Origin: Scatophagus argus
Taxonomy: Eukaryota > Chordata > Actinopteri > Scatophagidae
Assembly: GCF_020382885.2 (NCBI RefSeq)
Contig: NC_058496.1
Span: 21,432,501-21,496,500, forward strand
Direction of reading: 5' to 3'
Length of the DNA stretch: 64,000 nt
In this document: positions 24,761 to 37,500 of the stretch, one piece after another
Position numbering within the stretch: position 1 is the stretch's first letter
Layout of the letters: each line of letters opens with the position of its first letter
Notes under the pieces: model-generated
The model's database searches: none
Told to the model about the DNA's origin: nothing
The model's input: the letters and a program-made list of their open reading frames with translations, nothing else
Program-made: the position numbers and the translations under genes

Positions 24761-26126
24761 TCTGTAATTTCCACATTCCTCAATTATTTATTCCGATTGG
24801 AGTCGCATGTAGAAAAAGGTTGCAGTGTACAGTTTACAGGCCTTTCTGTAGCTATTAAAGGTACAACCAGTCCGTCTTTTGCTGTCGTTGAAGCCGCACA
24901 GATCCTAAGACAGAGAGGCAGAAATACACCGCGCTCACTGAAAGCCCAGAAATCCCACCCTTACAATCCAGCCCACTGGTGAGGTCACTGAACCACTTGA
25001 AAAGGTGGAGCCTGTGTGTAAACCCTGCAAGTGCCTTCGCAAGAAAACGATCGGATCTACGGCGTTACTTTGTATTTCGTCGGAAGCATCGTTTCTTCTG
25101 CACTCATTTCTTGTCAGCGATTCCGCGAATATAAAAACGTACTTTTCTCGCAAGTGCTCGTCGACTCTTACAGTCTGCCTGCAGGCTGTATTATATTGAC
25201 ACCGAAGAGTCTCTCAAAGTTGAAGACTAGTAGCTATCGCTGTTTAATTTTTTGTAAGGTAGCTCTGGTCTGAATGTGCAGTGTTATTAAGGTGTAGCGC
25301 ACAAGACCAAACTTCATTAAGAATCCCGCAGTTTAATGTTGCTGTCCTGCCTTCAAGCTTACACATATGGACCAAACAGCCATAATGACTTTTTCAAAGA
25401 GTCAACTTCCATTCTTAAATTCGGTGTGGTTATTGTGCACCAATCTGCATATACTGAATAAACCCGAAATTGCTAAAATGATTACGCTCGGCTCATCCCA
25501 CCCAGTCCTCGATCACACTAATAGACATGGAGGGTAGGTGTAAAGAAGAAGGGACAGTGGTAAGCTCTCGTGAGGTGAAATCTTTCTGAATTAGTGTGTG
25601 GATTTGTGCGACTTTGACGGTAAACCGAATAAGTTAAAAGCTCATACAGCTGGCAACACTGAAATGTTACATATTCGATGGAGATTTCAGTGCCACTGTA
25701 AGCGGGGGAAATGATCTGGGCTACTCGTGGACTACTACGCTGTAGTTACAATTGTGGATTTGTGTATTAGAGCGCCATCGAGTGGCACATGTTGGGATTT
25801 GAGCGGATTGCGAAAGCCAACTGTTTTGGCTCGGTCGAGCCACCGTAATATTTGTGCGAAACTGCTTAGATTAGCCTGCTATAGCTCTGTTGTTCCGGCT
25901 GTATTTTTAGTTCCCGTCTGAGAGGTGCAAACCGGTTGATATTTGTACCACAAAAGCGTGTTTTGTTTCGTTTGAGGAAGCTGGAAGTGACAGTCAGACG
26001 CCCTTTAGGAGAACTCCACACATTCGTGGAGGGGATAGCGTTACCACGTCTTGTTAACAGTGGACCACTTAAACTCGGCTAATTAGCTAACAACACCGGT
26101 AGTTTACTTCTTCGGTGTCTCGCAGG
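24761..26126. promoter_or_regulatory. Head-to-head 5' region of zdhhc8 and pgam5
   Basis: This 1.37-kb stretch separates the divergent starts of zdhhc8 (minus) and pgam5 (plus). It has more CpG dinucleotides than the DNA to its left, mainly around 25,040-25,160 and 25,900-26,120, and no convincing coding exon. It should contain both promoters and the 5' UTRs. Exact transcription starts cannot be read from sequence; no clear TATA box in a convincing position was seen. Confidence 0.55.
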
Positions 26127-29100
26127 ATGTCGTACAGGAAAAGTTTAAAACTTATTTGCGGATTCGCTGGAGGCTCTGCCGTCCTAGTGTTGGCGGCTGC
26201 CGCTGCCGACTCCCGTCGATATTTCGGTGAGCAGCGTGGAGAGGTGTCCAGTCGGTGGTCGAGGTTCAACGTCCTTCAAGCTGCGCAGCCGGCATGGACA
26301 CCTGCCAGCCACACACCAGCCCCGAGTGGACACTCTTGGGACTTCAACTGGGATAAGTACGTGCCTCTACACGCGCTGTCTCCTGACTGTGTGATTATAT
26401 GATCGCAGCTAGTCCTGTTATATTACCTCCATTCTCTTTCTTTCTTTCACTTTGGCACGGCCAAGCCACAATGCTTCTGACAAGACAGACTGCTATTACT
26501 ATATTTTTAACATTAAATTTGGCGGTCACAGTCTCACCGACTGCAACTGTCCAATATCACAGGAGCTGCAGTTCTTTCATAAACCTAAAATGTGTCACAG
26601 CATATCCTTTTAAATGAAGGATCATGCTACTGAGACGCCCCGGCCTACAAATCACATTCTCCAGACGTCATCATCACCATTTTATAAGCTTAAATGAAAG
26701 CAACAATGACCATGTCTATTAAAATCGTGGCTCATCATATTTGCTGTCACAGTATTCTTAATTTGATTGTCTTTCTATATCGTATCATGCTGATAATGAT
26801 CTTAAATAATATTGTTAACCCAGTTTTCCATCCCTCAAGCTAACCATGTGAGACAAAGCCACTTCTAATCTTAAGATCACCTCGTCTTAACTCTGTTTAG
26901 GAGAGACCCATCTGCTCTGTCCAATGGGAAGAAGAAAGAAACTGCAACTGAAGACCCCAGCTCTGAGCAGGACAATGGCAAACCAAAAGCTACCCGCAAC
27001 ATCCTCCTCATCAGACACTCCCAGTACAACCTGAGCGGAAACAGTGACAAAGAGAGGATCCTCACTCCATTAGGTCCTTATTTCCCATTATGTCACATGG
27101 AGAGTTGAACAGGCAGCAGTCTGAAGAACAGTCATTTCAGTCAAACAATTTCATTTCAGTTTATTTACATAGTACCAATTCACAGCAAAAGTTATCTCAT
27201 GACACTTTCCTGCATTAATGGGACATAAATGTGTGCAGAAGGAGAGGGAGAGGAAGAGAGAGAGCTCAGTGCATCGTGGGAGATCCCCTGGCAGTCTAAG
27301 CCTATAGTAGCATAACTAGGGGCCAGCCCTAACTATAAGTTTTGTCAAAAAAGAAAGTTTTAAGTCTACTCTTAAATGTAGAGACTCAGAAGTACATATT
27401 AATACTTGGAATGAGCTTCCGTCTCTGCTGTTCTGTCTCTGATAGTGTAACAACATGCATGTGCTGTCCCAGCCTGGCAGAATCTCTGTTAGCTTGCATG
27501 CTGTTCTCTGTTTTCCCTCACTGTATCTGACACACTATTATGATAAGCGTTGTGTGTTCACTTCTAGGTCGTGAGCAGGCCGACTTGACAGGCAAGCGGT
27601 TAGCAGCACTGGGACTGAAGTATGACGTCCTAATCCACTCCAGCATGGCCAGGGCTACAGAGACAGCACATATCATCAGCAAACACCTCCCAGGTAGTGG
27701 ACAGATTCCTCATTGGGCTTTGGGAAAGTTTAATTTTGTCACTCTAAAAAGTATTTCAGTTTATAGGATTTTATAGGCTATATTTTATATGAACAGTATC
27801 AGTCAAAATTCTTTATCTTTTTGTGGCATGGCACTCTTTCCTGTTTGGCAGCCTAGATGATTCTGTACAGGCCCAATTAAAGCTGAACACCACAAATGTA
27901 TATTAACATTTATTCCCCTTGTGCCCATTGTCATACGGGTCCAGGAGTGGAGCTGTTGAGCTGTGATTTGCTGAGAGAGGGTGCACCTATAGAGCCAGTT
28001 CCACCTGTCACTCACTGGAAGCCTGATGCTGTGGTGAGAGAAGCCACACCCACTCTGTCTCCATAGTGGGCTTTAGACCCCATTTTCCTTTTCTTTTCTT
28101 TTTTTTTTCTTTTCTGTGTTTTTTTTGTTTGTTTGTTTTTTTTGTTGCATATTCTTGTTCAGGTCATTTTCTGCTGGCCATATGTTTGTGTAAGTGTCTT
28201 GTCAAGTGCTTGTTTAGGCTTTCAGCTGCAAAGATCAGCCAATACAACAGTGCGCTGCCACAGGAATGGCTCATAGGAAGAGTTGATGTCCAAAATGCCA
28301 GCATTTTTAAGGAGTCTGGAAGCTGAGGATCAGCTCCAAGACCCAGGCTTCATCAAAAACAGGATTGTTGATGAAACCATCCTACGAACTGTCCATGTCA
28401 ACGTCTTATTCAGTAACGCCTAATTCTAAAATATAATTGCACTGTTAATCTGAATGTAACCACTAGTATTTTCTACAGCCCCCCTCTGTGATTCAGTGCT
28501 GTCTTTCAGCCTTTAGCAAAAGTAACGTTTCCTATATAGTTGGCCCTCATTTTGGAATGAAACTCTTCACACATTCCACTGCAATGCACAGCAGCATCAT
28601 GTACTGACTGATGGGGTTCAAACAGAACCCTTTCATGTTGACAAAGGTGGCTTTCAACCTCTTTACCGTCCTCCAGCAGTACCACGAAGACGGAGCTCGC
28701 ATTGAGGCAGCCTTCCGCCGCTACATCCACCGGGCTGACCCCAAGCAGAAGGAGGACAGCTACGAGATCATCGTGTGTCATGCCAATGTCATCCGTTATT
28801 TTGTCTGCAGGTTTGTGTCGCCAGCAGACTCGCTCGTCACGACTAAGCTGAGACCAGAGAGTGGCTTCTTGCTTCGCTACCCATCGTGTTTAAACAATGT
28901 AGCAAGTGTTTTTCATAAGATTTCTTTGATTGAATATGTTCTTCCTGTTTAATCTAAGTTTTCTAGCTACTATATGCAGCATTGTTGACTGCTTGTCCTG
29001 TGCTTCTGGCTACAAAGACCATTTGGTACGTCTAGTTAGTTATGACAAACGTTAAGTATTCTCCAAATGAGTACTTACTGGACAGCATCTCACACAGATC

Positions 29101-29345
29101 AGATTAATTTTTAAACAAGTGGCTTGTCAAATAACAGTAAGTCCAGTATTCAGACGCTCGTTCTCAGCTGCTCATCTTTCTTTTGTTCTCGCAGGGCTCT
29201 GCAGTTTCCTCCAGAAGGCTGGTTACGTATGGGCTTGAACAACGGCAGCATCACATGGCTCACCATCCGCCCGAATGGAAGGGTGGCCCTCAGAGCTTTG
29301 GGAGATGCAGGATTCATGCCTCCGGACAAACTAACACGGACCTGA
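26127..29345 (+). CDS. pgam5: Pgam5 mitochondrial Ser/Thr phosphatase, complete
   Basis: Six coding exons: 26127-26356, 26901-27073, 27568-27693, 27945-28033, 28677-28810 and 29195-29345 (903 nt, 300 aa; human is 289). PGAM5 is a phosphoglycerate-mutase-fold protein that acts as a Ser/Thr (His) phosphatase on the inner mitochondrial membrane, in mitophagy, fission and cell-death signalling. Visible features: an N-terminal glycine-rich membrane segment (about residues 8-27); the WDFNWD multimerisation motif (71-76); a Lys/Glu-rich linker; the catalytic RHS motif with His116; the [10 protein letters not shown] segment (about 185-194); the second catalytic histidine in CHAN (about His241); and the conserved C-terminus ending PPDKLTRT. 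The start is the ATG of MSYRKSLK; an in-frame GTG 12 bases upstream was not used. All donors and acceptors are GT-AG with compatible phases. The linker lacks the KEAP1-binding ESGE motif of human PGAM5. Confidence 0.97.
27155..27387. repeat. Fish interspersed repeat in pgam5 intron 2
   Basis: The phrases 'agtaccaattcacagcaaaa', 'gttatctcatgacactt', 'gcatcgtgggagatcccc', 'ggcagtctaagcctatag', 'cagccctaactataag' and 'ttaagtctactcttaaatg' appear in that order. This is the order of a very common percomorph dispersed repeat I recognise. The middle part is shortened compared with fuller copies. Family name unknown to me. Confidence 0.65.
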
Positions 29346-29689
29346 TGGCACAACACACCACAGTTCCTGGGACTCAGTCCAGTGCCCAATTAGTTGGTCG
29401 CGGGGCAAAGCTCAGTTTTCTCCTTAAGTGTCCTGAAAAATACTGTTGTTATTATTTTGTAATTGAACTACCATCATGTAAAGAGAGACTCTGTGGTCGT
29501 GGTTGCTTCTGTGTCATCAAATGCCAGCAGAGGCCAGTCAGAGCAACTCCTCCTGAATGTAACAGGATTTTTACAGAAAAAACTGTTGTATTTGTTTAGC
29601 TGTTGTAAATGCAAATCTTGCTCCCAGCTTAACATTTCATTACAGTTTGCTGAAGTGAGGATTATGTGTTGTGTGGTGCAGCTGTAGTA

Positions 29690-29735
29690 AATAAAAACAA
29701 AATGATGAATGCTCACATTTTTCTTTGTGAATAAA
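29690..29735 (+). terminator. pgam5: pgam5 poly(A) signals
   Basis: Two AATAAA hexamers lie 345 and 385 bases after the pgam5 stop codon, at 29,690-29,695 and 29,730-29,735. Either gives a 3' UTR of about 0.4 kb. Confidence 0.75.
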
Positions 29736-29774
29736 ACTGAAATATCTCAAAAAAACAAAACAAAACACAGTGGC

Positions 29775-31526
29775 AGTAAAGTAGGTGTGATGTTTTATTG
29801 ATTAGTTGAAAGCAAATGAGGTCTAGACATACAGAAAAAATTCACCATGAAAGTTATCTTTTTTACTAAAGCACAGAATGCTAAAAGCACAAGAAGCATG
29901 TTTTAAGTTTTTTAGGTGCATTTTTGCAAAGTTCCACATTCATAAACATTCTGAGACCAGAATTAGATCTGTTGCCTGAGAGCACAACCATGACGATACA
30001 ATCTTCTCAGTGAAGTAGTTTGTGCTCTCGGATAAAGGTTTAGTTCACAAAAAAATTACATTCAGAACACTTGTTTCTTTCAACCTAAGTAGAGTGGCAA
30101 TTAGAATATCCAAAATGATTGGCTTTTTTCATTCTAGAAATGGTTGATGAGCCCTCATACAATGGCAAATTACAAATAATTTGAATACAGCAGATTTTTG
30201 CATATTCACTTTCCACCATGTTTTGGTGAACTCCAAGGACCTGCCATATGTATACAAGTTTACTGAAAGCCAGTCTTAACCAGTTAAGATGTTCATCACA
30301 TGAACATGTTAACTTTGGGCATTAAAGCTCTATTAAGTGCTTTTTTGAAATCAACACTGAATCAAACAACTTGTGATAAGGATAGCAAGTACTGCAACCC
30401 GACTGGGTGTCGATACCCCACACTTACAGCTCTCAGGTAAACAGCTGGGTTCCCTGTAATGCAGATTTTTGTTAACAAGATAGCCACAGTAGGATAATAT
30501 ATCAGGATTCTGTTACTGTTAGTTTTGGAGTTGTTCTGCCCCCTAGCGGTTGGAAATCACTTAATACAGCTTTAAGGTAGTCTCAGACTGGGCAAATTTA
30601 AGGTTTAGCCCAAACAAATCCGAGATTACATTTTACTGATGGGTATGTTTTCTCATTCATACTCATCCTGTGGGAGATACTTATGAATGAATGATAATTC
30701 TGTTCATTCTGAGAAAAAATAAACAAAAATGCACAGTCTAAGGCCGCCAGTAATGGCAGAAAGGAAAAGTCAAGACATGTCCAGTAACCACCGAGAAAAT
30801 ATGGAAAATTTATGCATTTATTAAAGAACAAAATAAAAACATGGAAGACCTCAGTCTTATCAGTTTTTCCCATGTTTGCGATAATCATCTGTGACCAACG
30901 CAGCAAGTGAGGTCGCCATTTCCAGATACTTTATGTATGAGCTAGAGAGAGTATGTCCAAACTGACAGAGAACTGGTCCATCACTTCAGAAAATTAAGGC
31001 AATTCCTGAACTGAGGAAAACATTGGAAATGGCAGTTGATTTTAACACCATTAATAAAAACATTTAAATTTTGTGCTACTGACCAACATACAAAAAATAA
31101 CTTTTAAAATATTGACATTTACCTTTTTTTTTTTTTTTTTTTTTTTTGAAAAGAACATCTTCAGTGAGAGAATCCTGTTGAGGGTTCCACACTAAGGTTT
31201 TAGTGATTAACTAACTTTGAGGAGTGCGGCTTGTTTCCACAATAATCAGAAAAGTTGACTCAGGCTATGATACAGGTGCTTCAACACTTGCCACAAATAA
31301 CATTACTGTCAATTCAACATGGTCCACACCCATACAGTACTTAAATGACCAAGGTTTCCTTTTTTCCTTTTTAAAGTCTTGAGTGTACCTCACACCAATG
31401 TGATGAGAATTCCTGTATTACATAGTAGTAATAGGAGTAGTACCACACATCATTAATTCAAATCTTCCAGACACTTGGGTTTGGAGAGGGTATGGCTGTA
31501 AGTGGTGGGGGAGAGGGGATGAGCAG
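29775..31526 (-). other. ankle2: Probable ankle2 3' UTR
   Basis: No coding frame of note lies between the ankle2 stop codon and the convergent pgam5 end. The region is AT-rich with several T or A runs, including a T tract at 31,123-31,147. If the distal poly(A) signal is used, the 3' UTR is about 1.75 kb. A dispersed-repeat-like phrase (ctgccccctagcgg) occurs near 30,537. Extent is inferred, not shown. Confidence 0.5.
29794..29799 (-). terminator. ankle2: ankle2 distal poly(A) signal
   Basis: TTTATT on the plus strand reads AATAAA on the minus strand. It is the last good signal before the opposing pgam5 3' end and implies cleavage near 29,770-29,785. Nearer alternatives may be used instead. 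Confidence 0.5.
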
Positions 31527-34500
31527 TTAGATTGGTGGCTCGTTCAAGTGCTTGAGGCGGATGCGGTGGATGTAGCTGGGGCTGAAATCTGGTGAGGCGG
31601 CGTGCCGGGCAGGACTGAAGCGGCCCATTGGAGACATCAGGCTGCTGACTGGGGAGCCGGGAGTCTGATGCTGCATCCTGAGTCGTGCTTTTACCACCAC
31701 AGGGCTGGGCCAGCTAGACGACACACATTTATACCAGTCAGTGGTTACATTTACAGTATTAACTCCAGTTAGGGACCAATTGTCGCACGCTAAGAGACCT
31801 CACGTTTTGGTGCAAACCTACGACTGAAACATTCACTTTTCTGTCATATTTTATCTTTTACACATGCAAGAACCTGATTTTTTCTGAATCTAAAGCACCT
31901 CTTCCACATTTGTGACAATGTAAAGGCTTTTTATTTAATAAAAGATAGGACTGTCAATCTTGACTACATGTGCCTAATAGCACTTCCTGAAAGTATTACT
32001 TGTACTTTGATATTTATTCTCTTAACAAAATTTGCTGTACTGACCATTAAACCATTAAACCATGTCAGCTAGTGGCATATTATTAAGTCAGTATTTTCTT
32101 AATTTTTTTTAATAATCAGGAATGTCTGCCTATTAGTCTCTTAGTATTTCAATAAAATCATTTCAGGGTGGTGTAGGAAGACTATATAACAAACTCAGTG
32201 GGAACAGACTGTAAATACTGACGCTTTGAAGTGGATAATGTTTGAAAGTTTTGGAGTTTTTGGAGTTTTTTGGAGGGGCATTAAAGGTGTGCATAAAGCA
32301 CATACTATATGTTACATGCCAGTATCTGGATGACTGTACAACCTTAATTCCAAAATAGCTGGCACAATGGGTAAAACAGAAATAAAAAGAGAACGCAGTC
32401 ATTCGCAAAGAAACTGTGCTTACCACCACTGGGTTTTTCAAAGTGTTCCGACCCCAGTTGTAACATACTTTATACAATCATGTTTCACAAAGTGGTGAAC
32501 CTCAGCCCTTTCTCGCTTGTGAACGACTGAGCCTTTCAAGGATGTCCTTTTCATTCCCAGTCATGATACTAACACCTGTTAGCAACAAGCCTGTTTACCC
32601 ATGGAATGTTCCAAACTGGTGGTTTTTGAGCAGTACACAACTTTGCCAGTCTCTTATTACCTCTTTAAAACATGCTGCTGGCATCAAATTCAAAATAAGC
32701 ATATTTTTACAAATACAATTACCACCTCACTGTTGTATGCCTCTGTGGACCACTCAGGTTGCAGTTTAAATACATGTCTGTCCACATTCTTATACGTAGT
32801 GAAGACTTTGAAGCAATTTAATGAAAGGTAATAAGCATCGCTCTTTGTGAAACAGAAGCTACGACTAAAATAAGACAGGTCTTCATTAGTCCCACAGTAG
32901 AGATCTGTCTAACTCACTGCGAGAAACTTGCTGTCTTCAATCAGAAACTATTGTTACAGAGGAATACGGAGGACTAATAGAGAACCTCATCAAATGGTGC
33001 AACAACAATCCCCTGAAGCTCAAAATCACCAAAACCTCTGAGTTCGTGGTGGACTACTGCTGGATGTTTATTAGTGTGTACGGTCAGTGAGAAAAACAAA
33101 CAAGGGTGAAATTCCTTTTAGCTTCACATGCTTGATCAGTAAAACTGATCAAGCATGTGAAGAAGTTGTATATTTCTGTCAAAATGAACCCTGAAACTAA
33201 TGTTTGCCCAAACAATAAATAGACATTAGAGTATTTAGCCTTTAATCTGATTATCTGACGTAATCAGCCACTGAGACTTAAACCTTTTCTTTTTCTTTTT
33301 TTTAGGTCAGGACAGCATCATGAACACACAGCAAAATCAATAGACCAATAACAAAAAATAACCTGCACTTAAATAACATGTCCACCAAGTCTACTAACCT
33401 CTGCATGTCTGATGCAGAGTATGACTTCATTGTGCTCTTCCACTTCTGAATGCTGGGATACTTCTGCGGATCAATGTCTATGCCCTCTAACGCTGACAAG
33501 ACCTCTCTGTCCAACTTGCTTGGCGAATCCCTGTAAAAACACACAAGATTAATCTATTGTGTTATAATCACTGTAACTAATAAGATGGGAGATCATCAAA
33601 CCCTTTTGTAACTGGCTGCCTGTCACATTTTCCATACAGCGGTACTCAAACTGAGCCACTGTAGAGGGGTGTGTGTGGATGAGCAGGAAAAAATAGGGTG
33701 TGAAACAAAGTCGCATGAGTAGAATCTATGTGAAGAAAATAAATATTGTCTTGACCTTCATTTCACTAAAATTTAACTTGGATCATTTTTTATTATTGCT
33801 TCCTGAATTACTGTTAATGATTGATAAAAATTGTGGAGTGGGACGCATGAACTCTTTTGGTTTCTGACAGAACCCAGGAGAGTTTGTCAGCTGGTGTTGC
33901 AGTACACCTGTCTGGATTAGAAAAACATCAGATTAGACTTACTTCTCATTTCTAATTAAAATATCAAGTCTAAAGATCGTGACACATCACCACCACATAC
34001 AGCATCATAAGGGACATTTGCTATTTAAACAGCTGTATATTCTTTCAACAGTTAAGAGTGCCCTTTTACAACCTCCTCAGAGAAACCAGTGTGACTCACC
34101 CATCAATGAAAAGTCCTCTTCTAACATGCGGTGGGGTCCTGGGTGCGAACTCATTGGAGTTATCTAGGGATTTATAGGAGGACCCAGAGGATCCTGAGCT
34201 GCTCAGGTCCCTCCCCCCATGATCCCATGACTTGGACCTAGCACAGAAGCTGCGCCCCCCTGAAAATGACCCCCTAGTCCTACCCAGAACCTCCAGACTC
34301 TCCTCTGCTTCAAAGTACTCCTCTGAGCTGCTGCTGCTGCGTCTCTCCTCTGTCCCTCCTCCCTCTGTTCTCCAGCCTGGCCCCTCCATTGTCTCACCAT
34401 CCTGACTGCTGTGACCAAGAGACAGGTAGCTCAGCCCAGAGCTCAGGTCTGTGAGCGAGGAGGAGCAATAGGAGTCCTGGGCCTCCCTGTGCCGGCTCCC

Positions 34501-37500
34501 ACCACTGCTCCTCCTCTCCCTGCAGCTGGCGGGGCTATCCGGTGGATCTTGTAGCGACTCAAACTCCACCATGAGGTTGGAGACGGGCGACAGCAGGCAG
34601 GAGGACGGAGAAGTGCGAGGGGTGACCTTGTCTCCATTGTGAGTTCTATCTCTAGAGGAAGAGCACACCCCATTTTTGCAGACAACGCCAGGCGACAGGA
34701 GGCCATCATCGCAGCAGCATAGCAGGTCCTGCTCTGCTGCCGTCTCGATCAGGTCGGCCCCACGGTGATGCAGCGCGATGGGCAGGATGTGGAACTCACG
34801 GCCCCCCACTGCTCCCTTCAGGCCGTCCTTAGACGCAGCACAGGAGGTGATGCTGGTGAGTGCTGCGTTCTGCCGGTTCTTCATCTCCTCCAGGCTGATG
34901 TCATCACCCTCATCCAGGAAGGCACCTACAGAGATGGAGTTGCAGAACTTTTTGGGCTTTCCTGTGATGACAAATGAGATAGATTTACTGTCATTGGCAG
35001 TGTGATTTTATCACAGAATTCTTCATTGCAGGAGATATGTAGCTTTGCGTAGCTTTGTCTATCTGATATATGACAAAAGATTGTACCTGATTACAAAGGT
35101 TTTAGCTGATTGCAACACAATGCCAAATAGCAAGCAATTAAATGAATGAATGAAATCAGAGAGGATGATGTGTTCACAGCCCATTTCATATTTAAGAACT
35201 TTCTACTTTATTCCAGGACTTGCAGCTTTCCTGATATAGAGCAGGTGAAAGTACCTGGAGAAGGGGTTTTAAACCTGTTGCTGGTCTCATTCTCGCCAGC
35301 CTCTTCATGAGCCAGTGGGCTGAAATCCCTCTTACTAAGGTACTCTTCAAGCTTGCGCAGCCCCTCAGTCGAAGACAGATCCACAAAACTGTCCAGGAAG
35401 TCCCAGTACTCAGCCCACAGGCAGCCCATCTCATGTGCCAGGTCTCTGTAGATAAAGGATTAATTATTTTAATTATTAGAATCAGAATTCAGATGCATCT
35501 CTATATGTACTGGTCCAAATAGTGTTATTACAGTTGCTGGTGAATGACTAAATCTTTCACTGACCAACTAGAAGGTACACATACAATTAAATTTCCCTGC
35601 AATTTTATAGACTGATTTATATCTGAGAATAACCTGCTGATAACTTGCTGTCACAGTGCCAGTGGACCACATTTTAAGAGATTTTACATTTATGCTTATG
35701 CTACACACATTATTCAAAAGTGTTTGTTACTGCAGACACACTAAATTCAGATGCTTTTCAGCCACTTCTTCACACACTGTTGTACACTGTTTTACAGAGA
35801 TGTCAGTTCAACTGTATGGTCATTTCAGCATATAAACCAAGTACGGTAATATCGTCCTTCGAACGTTTCACGATATCTTTGAGAATACGTAGTTATATTA
35901 AGTTATCAAGACGATATCAGCAGAGAGATGTTTTGGACATACCTGCCCACTCTCTCTGCCCCACGATCAGGATCAGACTTAAGAATGTGGTGGAAATGCT
36001 CTGCCTTTCTGGGCGGCGTCTTCCAGGACCGCCAAAAATCATCTGCCTACAATAGAAGACAATGCTGTTGTGCTCCCTTAATGTTTATAAAAAAGTAATG
36101 CAGTGACATGGTGATGGACTTGGGTAAACAAAATGTGCAACAGAAATGTAATCAGGTAAAGAACTTGCTTTAGAAGGGCTCAGCGGGCCAGCAAAGGCTG
36201 TTACGGTCATCACTGGATCAATAGGACTTCTTGCATGGCGCTGGATCAGCGAGAGACCTTCTGAGGACTCAGGTGACCACGGCGCACCAATGATGGGCTG
36301 AGAAGTGTTGTCCGTTGCCCTCAGCAAAGGGATATAGCAGCGGTCTGTGACAATGGACAAAGTTATGATAATATGTTTGATGAGTATATGACTCTTATTC
36401 ACAGCACTTGACAGAACAAAGGCATCACATGTTTTCAATGAGGGTGTCAATCAAACCTTAATCTGGCAATGTACTTCAAAACAAAACCTCATTTATTGTT
36501 GTCAAGTATGTCAAATGCAAATTCCATGTTCGCCTGCCAAATTCAGCTTTAACATGATTTTCAATAAAAACAAAACTTTATTTATAGTTTATTTAGTTAT
36601 ACACACACACAGTCACACTAACCCAATTATACCACTCCATAGCATCTCAACCTACTAATGATGTTTTCAGTCTAATAATTAACCAGCCAACAAAACAAAC
36701 AAACAGGACAGATAAATAGGAAAAACGTTAAGGTACACAGCCAAATTAAACCTACATGATGCAACATGCTGATTCCATTTAAACAGGCCTTTCATTGTGT
36801 GAAAGGGCAACAAATAGCTGTAGTGTTTTAAGAAATATGTGTGACCTCACCCTCCAAATATTCACTTATCTTCAGCTTCACTTCTTGGGTTTTATTTTTT
36901 CTGCTACAAATAAGCTGTGGAAAAGACAAAAAGAATAGTTGAGGATATATGTACAGCTCACCACATACAACTGTTGCTGGATTAGTGGGGGAAAGAATTT
37001 GCTCGTGCTTGTCTATGTTTAGCCTTCCATGTAGAGCGAGTGAGTGTTGCCAAAAGATTTACAAAGCAAGCTAAAGGGTCAGGGCTTCACAATCTGAGTA
37101 AGCACAACTGCACCTCCCCTCAGCTTCCACTGGCAGGATGTCAGTGTTTAGCAGAACTGCACAACGTTGAGCAGCTGCTAGACACCTCCCGCATGTTCGT
37201 CTGCACACATTCATGAAGTGCTTTCTGTACAGTAAACCCAGCAACAACCACCCCGGCAATACTGAAGGTTTTCTTACTCAGTGTTCATGTTACTAAGTTA
37301 AATAAGGATTAATAAATAAATGAATAAAAATCCTTACATCACAAGGCATCTGGCCATCCTTATTCTTACAGTTCTTATCGATGTCAGGATGCGAGCACAG
37401 GACATTGACCACATCTGGGCATCCAAACTTACAGGCAAAGTGTAGTGGCGTTTCAAAGCCCTACAGCATCAACACAAACACAATAATGTGAAAAATGCGA

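Noticed and set aside
28066..28326. 86-codon plus-strand frame in pgam5 intron 4
   Set aside because: It runs through a poly-pyrimidine tract (Phe/Leu-rich) and sits in an intron whose boundaries are fixed by homology.
36161..36168. GT donor three bases downstream of ankle2 exon 7 end
   Set aside because: Its use gives AAA GCA A joined to GCAGATGA, which shifts the frame into an immediate stop and loses the homology.
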